In this document: in pieces, positions 27,527-34,015 of the stretch
Layout: each line of letters begins with the position of its first letter
Position numbering within the stretch: position 1 is the first letter of the stretch
DNA from: Neobacillus sp. PS3-40
GTDB lineage: Bacteria > Bacillota > Bacilli > Bacillales > Cytobacillaceae
Length of the DNA stretch: 64,000 nucleotides
Assembly: GCF_030915485.1 (NCBI RefSeq)
Contig: NZ_CP133266.1
Coordinates: 124,001 to 188,000, forward strand
Direction: 5' to 3'
Program-made: the position numbers and the translations under genes
The notes under the pieces: generated by a model
Told to the model about the DNA's origin: nothing
The model's input: only the letters and a program-made list of their open reading frames with translations
The model's database searches: none

Positions 27527-29014
27527 ATGAAAAAAGAAGAGAAGTCCAAACCCAAGAAAATGAAATGGAATGCACTTGTTCTTTCCTTTCTTATTTTACT
27601 TATCATCTTAGTGTTGCCTCCTTTTGCAGGATTACCTGTTGCTGGTCAGAGGGCACTTGCAGTATTAGCATTTGCTATAATGCTATGGGTGACAGAAGCG
27701 GTTACATATCCAGTTAGTGCTGCTTTTATTATTGCGTTATTAACATTTCTAATTGGACTAAGCCCGCCATTACATGGAGCCGGTGGATTAATTGGGACGA
27801 AAACAGCACTTGAATGGTCTTTATCAGGATTCAGCAGTGCGGCAGTCGCACTAGTTGCTGGGGCTCTTTTTTTATCAGCTGCAATGCAGGAAACAGGTTT
27901 AGACAAACGAATTGCCCTATTAGTTCTTTCAAAAGTAGGCTCAACGATTAAAGGGATTTTATTCGGAGTGATCATAGTTGGAATATTGTTAGCCTTATTT
28001 ATTCCTAGCCCCACAGCACGTGTAGGAGCAATGATTCCAATTATTTTGGGGATGGTTTCCGCATTTGGTTTACAAAAAGAAAGCCGTTTATCTGCATTAT
28101 TGATTTTGGCAACCGCGAACACGGCCACAATATGGAGTATTGGGATTAAGACTGCAACTCCGCAGAACATGGTGGGCCTTAATTTTATCGAAAAAGCCTT
28201 TCCCTATCATATTTCTTGGCTCAAATGGTTTTTAGCAGCTGCACCGTGGTCACTCATCATGTCGATCGTACTCTATTTTGTGTTAATGCTAGTAATGCGA
28301 CCCGAAACGAAGGCCATCTCCACAGGTAAGGATGTCGTAAAGAACCAATTAACAGAATTGGGACGGATGTCAGGATCGCAAATCCGCTTACTAATCATTG
28401 CCTTTGGGGCACTTATTTTATGGGCGACTGAAGATAGCCTACATCCCTTTGACAGTACAACTATTGTCCTCTTAGTGGTAGCATTAATGCTCGCGCCAGG
28501 GGTTGGTGTTTTAACGTGGTCAAAGGTAGAAAAACTAATTCCTTGGGGAACCATTATCTTATTTGCCGCTGGAATTTCGTTAGGAACTGTTTTATTAAAA
28601 ACAAACGGGGCAACGTGGCTAGCAAAAATTTTCTTCAATAAATTTGGGTTAAACAGCTTATCAATCTTCACAATTGTCGCTATTCTAACGGCTTTTGCCA
28701 TTTTAATTCATATAGGGTTTGCGAGCGCTACAAGCCTAGCATCCACCTTAATTCCGGTTGTCATTGCGTTTGTTCAAGGAATGGATAACCCAGGAACCAT
28801 ACATGGAATGGGAATTGTGCTAATTACCCAATTTGCAATTGGTTTCGGATTTATCCTGCCGGTCAATGCACCTCAGAATATGCTTGCATATGGAACGGGA
28901 ACATTTGAAACAAAAGATTTTATTAAAATTGGGGTTATCTTAACAGTGATTGGGTATGCACTTTTCATTTTATTTTCGCTTACATATTGGAAATGGATAG
29001 AATTACTACCATAA
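27527..29014 (+). CDS. DASS-family sodium:anion (di/tricarboxylate or sulfate) symporter
   Basis: This 495-residue transporter has about 11-12 membrane helices. It shows the DASS layout: AFAIMLWVTEAVTYPVSAAF near the N-terminus, an SxNxxT-like region (ANTATIWSIG) and a second pseudo-repeat with FASATSLASTLIPVVIAF. The C-terminus includes LPVNAPQNMLAYGTGTF. It takes up dicarboxylates or sulfate with sodium; substrate choice is not readable. ATG 27527 follows GGGAGG. Its stop codon TAA is the TAA at the end of structured repeat copy 4. It lies beside the selenium locus but no link is claimed. Confidence 0.88.
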   Translation: MKKEEKSKPKKMKWNALVLSFLILLIILVLPPFAGLPVAGQRALAVLAFAIMLWVTEAVTYPVSAAFIIALLTFLIGLSPPLHGAGGLIGTKTALEWSLSGFSSAAVALVAGALFLSAAMQETGLDKRIALLVLSKVGSTIKGILFGVIIVGILLALFIPSPTARVGAMIPIILGMVSAFGLQKESRLSALLILATANTATIWSIGIKTATPQNMVGLNFIEKAFPYHISWLKWFLAAAPWSLIMSIVLYFVLMLVMRPETKAISTGKDVVKNQLTELGRMSGSQIRLLIIAFGALILWATEDSLHPFDSTTIVLLVVALMLAPGVGVLTWSKVEKLIPWGTIILFAAGISLGTVLLKTNGATWLAKIFFNKFGLNSLSIFTIVAILTAFAILIHIGFASATSLASTLIPVVIAFVQGMDNPGTIHGMGIVLITQFAIGFGFILPVNAPQNMLAYGTGTFETKDFIKIGVILTVIGYALFILFSLTYWKWIELLP

Positions 29015-29085
29015 AGAAAACTCGCTGATTGGCGTGCCCCTTAGGGCGATGGCAGATGCGTAGTTTCCCTTATGCGTTGATTAGC
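29011..29085 (+). repeat. structured intergenic repeat, copy 4 (truncated)
   Basis: It starts ATAAAGAAAACTCGCTGATTGGCG, continues GCCCCTTAGGGCGATGGCAG, and ends at TTGATTAGC without the AGAATTTAT hairpin. The stop codon of the anion symporter (29012-29014) lies within its first bases. Confidence 0.85.
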
Positions 29086-29090
29086 AAAAA

Positions 29091-29117
29091 AACAGCGAAG
29101 CAATATGCTTCGCTGTT
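29091..29117. terminator. bidirectional terminator between the symporter and selD
   Basis: Perfect 11-bp arms AACAGCGAAGC and GCTTCGCTGTT flank a 5-nt loop, with a T run on the minus side (for selD) and ATCTTTTT on the plus side. It overlaps the selD stop codon. Confidence 0.92.
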
Positions 29118-30168
29118 ATCTTTTTACAGTAATTAATTTATCTTGTTTTTCGGTCACGCGACCAATGATGGAAGCACTTAGTAACCCTACTGAATGAAGA
29201 TCTTCAACATAAGTGATAGCTTCTTCCTCACTAAGTGATACAAGTAATCCACCTGACGTAATTGCATCACAAAGGACGATCTGTTCTTCTGGTAAAATAT
29301 CCTCATAATGAACATCATCAGACAACCACTTGTGATTGGATTTAGACCCACCTGGAACTACACCATCTTTTGCTAATTGAAATACACCATCAAGTGTTGG
29401 AACATGCTTTAGTGACAATTCAAAGCTAACTTGACTTCCACGAGCCATTTCACTGCTATGCCCTAAAAGACCAAATCCTGTCACATCAGTAACTGCGTGA
29501 GGATGATAGTTTGTCAATGACTGCGCAGCTGTTTTGTTTAGCATCGCCATTGTTTCTGTTACTATCCGTTCTTGTTCAGCTGTAACAGCACCTCTTTTTA
29601 TCCCAGTAGTAAGAATGCCAACACCAATGGGTTTTGTTAAGACAAGAACATCTCCAGGTACAGAACCAACATTTCTCCACACTTTCTCAGGATGAACGAT
29701 GCCGGTTACAGATAGACCGAATTTTGGTTCTTGATCGTCAATAGAATGGCCGCCGACAGTCAGGGCACCCGCTTCTTTAACTTTATCAGCAGCACCTCGA
29801 AGGATATCCGAAAGTGCATCTGGTCCCAATTTTTTAATAGGGTAACCCACAATATTCATTACTGTCTTCGGTTCTCCACCCATCGCATAAACATCACTTA
29901 ATGCATTAGCAGCAGCAATTTGACCAAACATATATGGATCATCAACAATAGGAGTAAAATAATCAACAGTTTGGATTAAAGCAATGGAATCAGTTATTTG
30001 ATAAACTCCAGCATCATCAGATGTTTCATGCCCAACTAGTAATTCCGGGACAGGGTCTTGTTTTGGTAAGCGACGCAAAACTTGCGCCAGGTCCTCAGGA
30101 CCAATTTTACAGCCTCAACCAGCCTTTGTAGAAAAAGAGGTTAGGCGAATTTTTTCATGTTCACTCAT
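29116..30168 (-). CDS. selD: selenide, water dikinase containing selenocysteine (SelD, in-frame UGA)
   Basis: SelD makes selenophosphate, the selenium donor for Sec-tRNA. The full frame (350 residues) starts at ATG 30168 behind GGAGGTGG and passes through an in-frame TGA at 30115-30117 (codon 18). The context is KAG-U-GCKI, where other SelD proteins have Cys or Sec. The essential Lys follows three residues later. Downstream are SDDAGVYQITDSIALIQTVDYFTP, MGGEPKTVMNIVGYP, the GGHSIDDQEPKFGLSVTG motif and DVTGFGLLGH. Conventional calling would start at 30078 and lose the active site. A SECIS-like hairpin follows the UGA, and selA lies downstream. Confidence 0.96.
30090..30102 (-). other. candidate bacterial SECIS hairpin of selD
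   Basis: On the minus strand GGTCC, loop TGA and GGACC form a hairpin. Its loop starts 17 nt after the UGA and has G at loop position 2. This meets the general bacterial SECIS model of a stem-loop roughly 16-37 nt after the codon. Confidence 0.8.
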
Positions 30169-30312
30169 GCGTGTCCACCTCCAATCATTAGTATAACTCT
30201 TTCGAACTAGAATCGCACTTATAGAGGCATTTCATTTGCGGAAGACTAAGCTGTATAATACAATATTTTTACGTTCCATGTAGTGTTAATTAAACATGAA
30301 GGAGGACTATTC

Positions 30313-30552
30313 ATGAAAAAATTTCACATTATCCTTGAGTTCTGCATGCAATGAAATTACGCGCCAAAAGCTGCGAGTTTCGCAGAAGAAATGTTCAACC
30401 ATTTTAACAGAGATATTGAAAAAATGGAGTTGATTCCAAGCTCTGGTGGTGTTTTTGAGGTATCCGTCAATGGTGAAAAAATCTACTCAAAAGATGAAAC
30501 AGGAGTCTTTCCTGACACAGAAGAGATCATTAAGCAAATTGAATCATTATAA
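30313..30552 (+). CDS. Rdx/SelW-family selenoprotein with C-x-x-U motif (in-frame UGA)
   Basis: A strong GGAGGA site precedes ATG 30313. The frame has a TGA at 30352-30354 (codon 14) and then runs to TAA 30552, 79 residues in all. The sequence reads HIILEFCMQ-U-NYAPKAASFAEE, then LIPSSGGVFEVSVNGEKIYS and TGVFPDTEEIIKQI. That is the thioredoxin-like Rdx (SelT/SelW/SelH) pattern with the second Cys of CxxC replaced by Sec. Homologues with CxxC are common. Ending at the TGA would leave 13 residues, and the conserved domain lies after it. Redox activity is inferred from the family. Its own terminator follows. Confidence 0.94.
30371..30385 (+). other. candidate bacterial SECIS hairpin of the SelW-like gene
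   Basis: CTGCGA, loop GTT and TCGCAG form a perfect 6-bp stem. The loop begins 22 nt after the UGA and its first base is G. Confidence 0.85.
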
Positions 30553-30559
30553 ATAGGGG

Positions 30560-30586
30560 ATTCTCATGTTGATATGACATGGGGAT
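30560..30586 (+). terminator. terminator of the SelW-like gene
   Basis: ATTCTCATGT pairs with ACATGGGGAT (two G-U pairs), followed by a T run, 8 bases after the stop. This supports the gene ending at 30552 and not at the UGA. Confidence 0.8.
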
Positions 30587-30746
30587 TTTTTACTATCCAA
30601 GATAAAATATGATTTCCTACTATAGATAGGTATCTGAAGAGTGGGGATCTGTTCTATCAAGACGTAAGTTACGTATCGGATAAAATAATCAATAAACACA
30701 TAATATTATTATGTAAACTTCATATGCAAAAAAAAAAAGCAGCAAT

Positions 30747-31145
30747 TCAAGGTAGAGTTATAAACCTATTTTTCCTTACTACCTTTTCTTTTTTTGAAAT
30801 AAAAATCTCTAAAATCCCATTCTGAAATGTTGCGGTTATTTTTTGATCGATAACCAAGAAAGGAAACTTGATAATTCGGACACGTTTTTGCAGATCCTGA
30901 TTTGATAATTGAGGCAATTTCACAGCAGAAATAATCAGTGTTTTATTCTCAGCAAAAACCTTTATATCACAAGACGTATAATCGCTTAGTAGGGCCTCAA
31001 CAATCCAATTTTCATCAGTTTCATATAGATCAATACGAAATTGGGTCTGGTCAAAATGCGAAGTCAATGGATCTAAGAAATAGTTTTCAAGCCACTTTTC
31101 CATTTGATCAAGATCTATTGACTGTCCATCTTCCTCATTAAACAA
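30747..31145 (-). CDS. Hsp20/alpha-crystallin-like protein
   Basis: This 132-residue protein has an alpha-crystallin-like beta-sandwich: FRIDLYETDENWIVEALL, then DIKVFAENKTLIISA, then KITATFQNGILEIFISKKE. The last corresponds to the A-x-x-x-G-I-L-x-I motif. The short N-terminal arm and the lack of an I-x-I tail recall spore or coat-associated small Hsp20 relatives in bacilli. The start is TTG at 31145 with AAGGGGG upstream. Holding unfolded proteins is the family role. It lies on the minus strand between the SelW-like gene and selA. Confidence 0.75.
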   Translation of the reverse strand: MFNEEDGQSIDLDQMEKWLENYFLDPLTSHFDQTQFRIDLYETDENWIVEALLSDYTSCDIKVFAENKTLIISAVKLPQLSNQDLQKRVRIIKFPFLVIDQKITATFQNGILEIFISKKEKVVRKNRFITLP

Positions 31146-31272
31146 TTTAACATTCCCCCTTGCAGTTTCATCTTATTCAATCAGCATTAAAATGTGAAAA
31201 ATGATATAATTGCCCCATATAGAAAACAATTAGACAGCAGAACATGACGTTAAGTATAAAGGAGTATTAACA

Positions 31273-32679
31273 GTGAAAGAATGCCTTCGTTCCATCCCAG
31301 CTATCCATGAACTTCAAAATCATGATCGGTTTTTGAGGATTTCAAATGAGAAAAACATTGAAATAACTCCATTAACGAACCAATTAAAAGAGGTTATTGA
31401 CCAAATAAGAGGGTTGATTTTAAACAATAATTGGGAGGGAGGAGTTCCTGGAACAAACCAATTTATTAACGATATCTTTGAGACACTTGAAAAAAACATA
31501 ACGAAACAATTTTCATATACACTGAAAAGAGTAATTAATGCTACCGGCACTATTTTACATACAAATTTAGGACGAGCTCGATTAAGCAAACAAGCTGTTT
31601 CGCATGTACTGGAAACTGCTCAAAATTATTCAAATTTAGAGTATAACCTAGAAGAGGGCGAGCGTGGCTCAAGGCATAGTCATGTGGAATCTCTGATAAA
31701 AGAGTTAACAGGTGCTGAGGCAGCAATGATCGTCAATAATAATGCAGCAGCTGTTTATTTAGTCTTAAGGGCGTTGGCTATAAATAAAGAAGTGATCGTA
31801 TCACGCGGGCAATTGGTTGAAATTGGTGGTTCTTTCCGTATTTCCTCCATTATGGAAGAGAGCGGGGCTAAGCTTATAGAAGTAGGCACAACCAACAAAA
31901 CACATCTTTACGATTATGAACGAGCTCTCACTCCTGAAACAGCGATTATAATGAAGGTGCATACAAGTAATTTTAAAGTGATCGGCTTTACAAAATCAAT
32001 TGAATCTGCTGAACTAATCAACTTCACAAAAAGGCATAAAGATCTTATTTTCTACGAAGATTTAGGCAGTGGGGCACTGTTTGATTTTCACAAACATGGA
32101 ATTGGTGAAGAGCCTGTCGTCAGAGAAGTTCTTGAAATGGGTGCAGATCTTGTAACGTTTAGCGGGGATAAGCTACTCGGAGGACCACAAGCAGGAATTA
32201 TTGCTGGAAAAAAGGACATAATTGATCGCCTCAAAAAGCATCAATTAGCACGAGTTGTTCGCGTTGATAAGATGACTCTTGCAGCTCTTGAGGGAACATT
32301 ACTTGATTATGCACGTGGAGATAATGGACTTCAAAGCATACCAACCATTCGTGATTTATTGCAGTCTATTGAAATAATTGAAGTTCGTTCGACCCAATTT
32401 ATTAGCAAACTTCTTGAACAAACAAGTAACTTTGAAACGGAATTGATTGCTGGCACAAGTCAGGTTGGTGGAGGAACTATGCCAGAGGTTGAACTGCCAA
32501 CAAAAATAATAGCCTTAAAACATTCTTCACTCACAGCAGAACAAATAGCTCGAAAACTAAGGACCGAAGCAAAGCCAGCAATTATTGCCAGAATTCAAAA
32601 GGACAAGTTATTAATTGATTTAAGAACAGTTTCGATCGAGGAAGAAGGCCCACTAATAGAAGCCTTGATTCAAATTTAA
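31273..32679 (+). CDS. selA: L-seryl-tRNA(Sec) selenium transferase
   Basis: This 468-residue PLP enzyme converts Ser-tRNA(Sec) to Sec-tRNA(Sec) using selenophosphate. Markers are INATGTILHTNLGRA, YSNLEYNLEEGERGSRHSHVE and the PLP-lysine motif TFSGDKLLGGPQAGII. The C-terminal VGGGTMPEVELPT and RIQKDKLLIDLRTV segments match SelA. GTG start at 31273 with AAGGAG upstream. Usually selB follows; here a terminator and repeats follow instead, so selB and selC (tRNA-Sec) must be elsewhere. It is near selD and two UGA-containing genes, which together define a Sec-decoding trait. Confidence 0.96.
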   Translation: MKECLRSIPAIHELQNHDRFLRISNEKNIEITPLTNQLKEVIDQIRGLILNNNWEGGVPGTNQFINDIFETLEKNITKQFSYTLKRVINATGTILHTNLGRARLSKQAVSHVLETAQNYSNLEYNLEEGERGSRHSHVESLIKELTGAEAAMIVNNNAAAVYLVLRALAINKEVIVSRGQLVEIGGSFRISSIMEESGAKLIEVGTTNKTHLYDYERALTPETAIIMKVHTSNFKVIGFTKSIESAELINFTKRHKDLIFYEDLGSGALFDFHKHGIGEEPVVREVLEMGADLVTFSGDKLLGGPQAGIIAGKKDIIDRLKKHQLARVVRVDKMTLAALEGTLLDYARGDNGLQSIPTIRDLLQSIEIIEVRSTQFISKLLEQTSNFETELIAGTSQVGGGTMPEVELPTKIIALKHSSLTAEQIARKLRTEAKPAIIARIQKDKLLIDLRTVSIEEEGPLIEALIQI

Positions 32680-32688
32680 CTACAAAAA

Positions 32689-32711
32689 CCCCCTCTTACA
32701 AAAGAAGGGGG
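32689..32711 (+). terminator. terminator of selA
   Basis: CCCCCTCTT pairs with AAGAAGGGGG (one bulge), followed by CTTTTTATTTC. Confidence 0.88.
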
Positions 32712-32723
32712 CTTTTTATTTCT

Positions 32724-32823
32724 TAGTTAAGCAGAATTTATTTCCATAAATTCTGCTAGCGCATAAGGGCAACTACATCAAATCATCGCCCTCAGGGGCT
32801 TGCCAATCGGCGAGTTTTCTTTA
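32724..32823 (-). repeat. structured intergenic repeat, copy 5
   Basis: Full-length and inverted relative to copies 1-4: CAGAATTTAT/ATAAATTCTG hairpin first, then GCGCATAAGGGC, ATCGCCCTCAGGGGCTTGCC and the CGAGTTTTCTTTA end. That last TTA is the complement of the sspP stop codon (32821-32823). Confidence 0.9.
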
Positions 32824-32964
32824 CATATCATGTGACGAGTTATGTTTCGCCCGTGTGTGCTGCCTATTTTTCACTTTATGTGAACCGCTTAATGGCTGTG
32901 GCTGTCCAGATTGATTTCCTTTTGGCGCATTTCTACGCATATCTTTGCTATCATTTTTATTCAT
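32821..32964 (-). CDS. sspP: small acid-soluble spore protein P
   Basis: This 47-residue protein is too short for usual ORF tracks. It reads [20 protein letters not shown], then [20 protein letters not shown] and HNSSHDM, and matches B. subtilis SspP nearly position by position. GGAGGG lies upstream of the ATG at 32964. SspP is a minor SASP made in the forespore. It is near sspO as in B. subtilis, although here a small gene and repeats are inserted between them. Its stop codon coincides with the end of structured repeat copy 5. Confidence 0.93.
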   Translation of the reverse strand: MNKNDSKDMRRNAPKGNQSGQPQPLSGSHKVKNRQHTRAKHNSSHDM

Positions 32965-33081
32965 CAGGTATCATCCCTCCTAAGTTTTAGGATGCGATTT
33001 GCCGTATTTTTTATTCTGCATATTTTTAAGTGTTTTGCACAATTTAACGGTATTCGGTTTATATATAGAGGAGTGAAAAGT

Positions 33082-33342
33082 ATGCCATACCATAAAAACA
33101 AACAGCAAGCGTTCCAAGCTGCCCAGCAAGGTGTTGAAGATGCTCAAGAGCTTTATCATGAAATTGTTCAAGATAGCGGATCATATGGCTATCAATTAAA
33201 ACACTTAAAGGAAGAAGTAAATGAGGCCTATCAGCAAATTGAAAATGCGCTTGAAGTAGCTTCCGCTCATCAAAAAGAACAACTTGAGATCTTTCAACAA
33301 GATTTGCAAAAAATGGTTAATGAAGTAAATGATTTTCATTAG
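33082..33342 (+). CDS. small helical Gln/Glu-rich hypothetical protein
   Basis: This 86-residue soluble protein is predicted to be almost all helix or coiled coil (QQAFQAAQQGVEDAQELYHE, QIENALEVASAHQKEQLEIF). It has no cysteine or membrane segment. AGAGGAG precedes ATG 33082; the longer frame upstream has no site. It lies between sspP and sspO on the opposite strand and has its own terminator, so it is an insertion into the conserved ssp block. I do not recognise it. A spore-associated role would be a guess from position only. Confidence 0.7.
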   Translation: MPYHKNKQQAFQAAQQGVEDAQELYHEIVQDSGSYGYQLKHLKEEVNEAYQQIENALEVASAHQKEQLEIFQQDLQKMVNEVNDFH

Positions 33343-33347
33343 GAATA

Positions 33348-33375
33348 AAAGGCAGGGGTTAGAATCCCTGCCTTT
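33348..33375 (+). terminator. terminator of the small helical protein gene
   Basis: AAAGGCAGGG and CCCTGCCTTT form a perfect 10-bp stem, 5 bases after the stop and directly before repeat copy 6. Confidence 0.85.
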
Positions 33376-33443
33376 CTAGCGCATACGGGCAACTAAGCCT
33401 CTGCCATCGCCCTTAGGGGCTTGCCAATCGGCGAGTTTTCTTT
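33376..33443 (-). repeat. structured intergenic repeat, copy 6 (truncated)
   Basis: Runs from CTAGCGCATACGGGC to GAGTTTTCTTTAG and lacks the AGAATTTAT hairpin. It is joined head to tail to copy 7, which it matches nearly exactly. Confidence 0.88.
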
Positions 33444-33444
33444 A

Positions 33445-33543
33445 GCTAATCAGAATTTATATCCATAAATTCTGCTAGCGCATACGGGCAACTAAGCCTC
33501 TGTCATCGCCCTTAGGGGCTTGCCAATCGGCGAGTTTTCTTTA
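33445..33543 (-). repeat. structured intergenic repeat, copy 7
   Basis: Full-length: CTAATCAGAATTTAT, hairpin, CTAGCGCATACGGGC, CATCGCCCTTAGGGGCTTG, CGGCGAGTTTTCTTTA. Its end directly abuts the sspO stop codon (33544-33546). Confidence 0.9.
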
Positions 33544-33696
33544 TCATTGATTCTTCTTCCGTTTTTTATTGTTCATTTTTTCTTTCACGGTCAGTGATGG
33601 TTCTGTTCCCATTTCTTCATTATAACCTGCACCTTGACCTTGTCCCTTTGCGGCATTCATTCCAGGGATAACATGATTTGACTTTTTCTTTGCCAT
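33544..33696 (-). CDS. sspO: small acid-soluble spore protein O (CotK)
   Basis: This 50-residue protein reads [40 protein letters not shown] and [10 protein letters not shown] and closely matches B. subtilis SspO. It is strongly basic at both ends. AGGAGGTGAAT precedes ATG 33696. It is divergent from citB, the conserved arrangement in bacilli, and is expected to be forespore-specific. The structured repeat copy 7 begins at the base after its stop codon. Confidence 0.95.
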   Translation of the reverse strand: MAKKKSNHVIPGMNAAKGQGQGAGYNEEMGTEPSLTVKEKMNNKKRKKNQ

Positions 33697-33859
33697 TTAA
33701 TTCACCTCCTGCTAGTTAATCTTTCCTTTATTAAGGAAAAAAATGATGGGAGAAAATTTTTTTGCCATAATAAAAAAAGAAAAAAAGCATTAGATAAAAA
33801 TATCTAAAAAAGGATACTATAGGTTATTTTTATGAAAAATCTTATCCAAAATATCAATC

Positions 33860-33902
33860 TTGATAAGTAAAACTTATCAATAGCAATAACTTTCTTGTTA
33901 TT
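33860..33902 (+). promoter_or_regulatory. CcpC-type dyads upstream of citB
   Basis: Arms TTGATAAGT and ACTTATCAA (3-nt spacer, 33860-33880) contain ATAA-N7-TTAT, the dyad bound by the citrate-sensing regulator CcpC at B. subtilis citB and citZ. A second inverted repeat, AATAAC/GTTATT (33885-33902), follows directly. The site lies about 135-155 bp before the citB ATG, in the 33697-34015 intergenic region, which holds no gene. Repression of aconitase by CcpC at low citrate is the known role of such sites. Confidence 0.65.
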
Positions 33903-34015
33903 TACTTATATGGAAGGTTAGTTTAAAATTGGAATTGTGAGAAAAGTATGTTCGATGGGAGAATTCAAACTTTTCGACAAAATTAATTATTTTCGTTTTG
34001 GAAGGGGTATTACTA

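Noticed and set aside
30180-30312. tRNA-Sec gene near the selenium locus
   Set aside because: No cloverleaf with a long variable arm could be drawn here or in the other gaps inspected.
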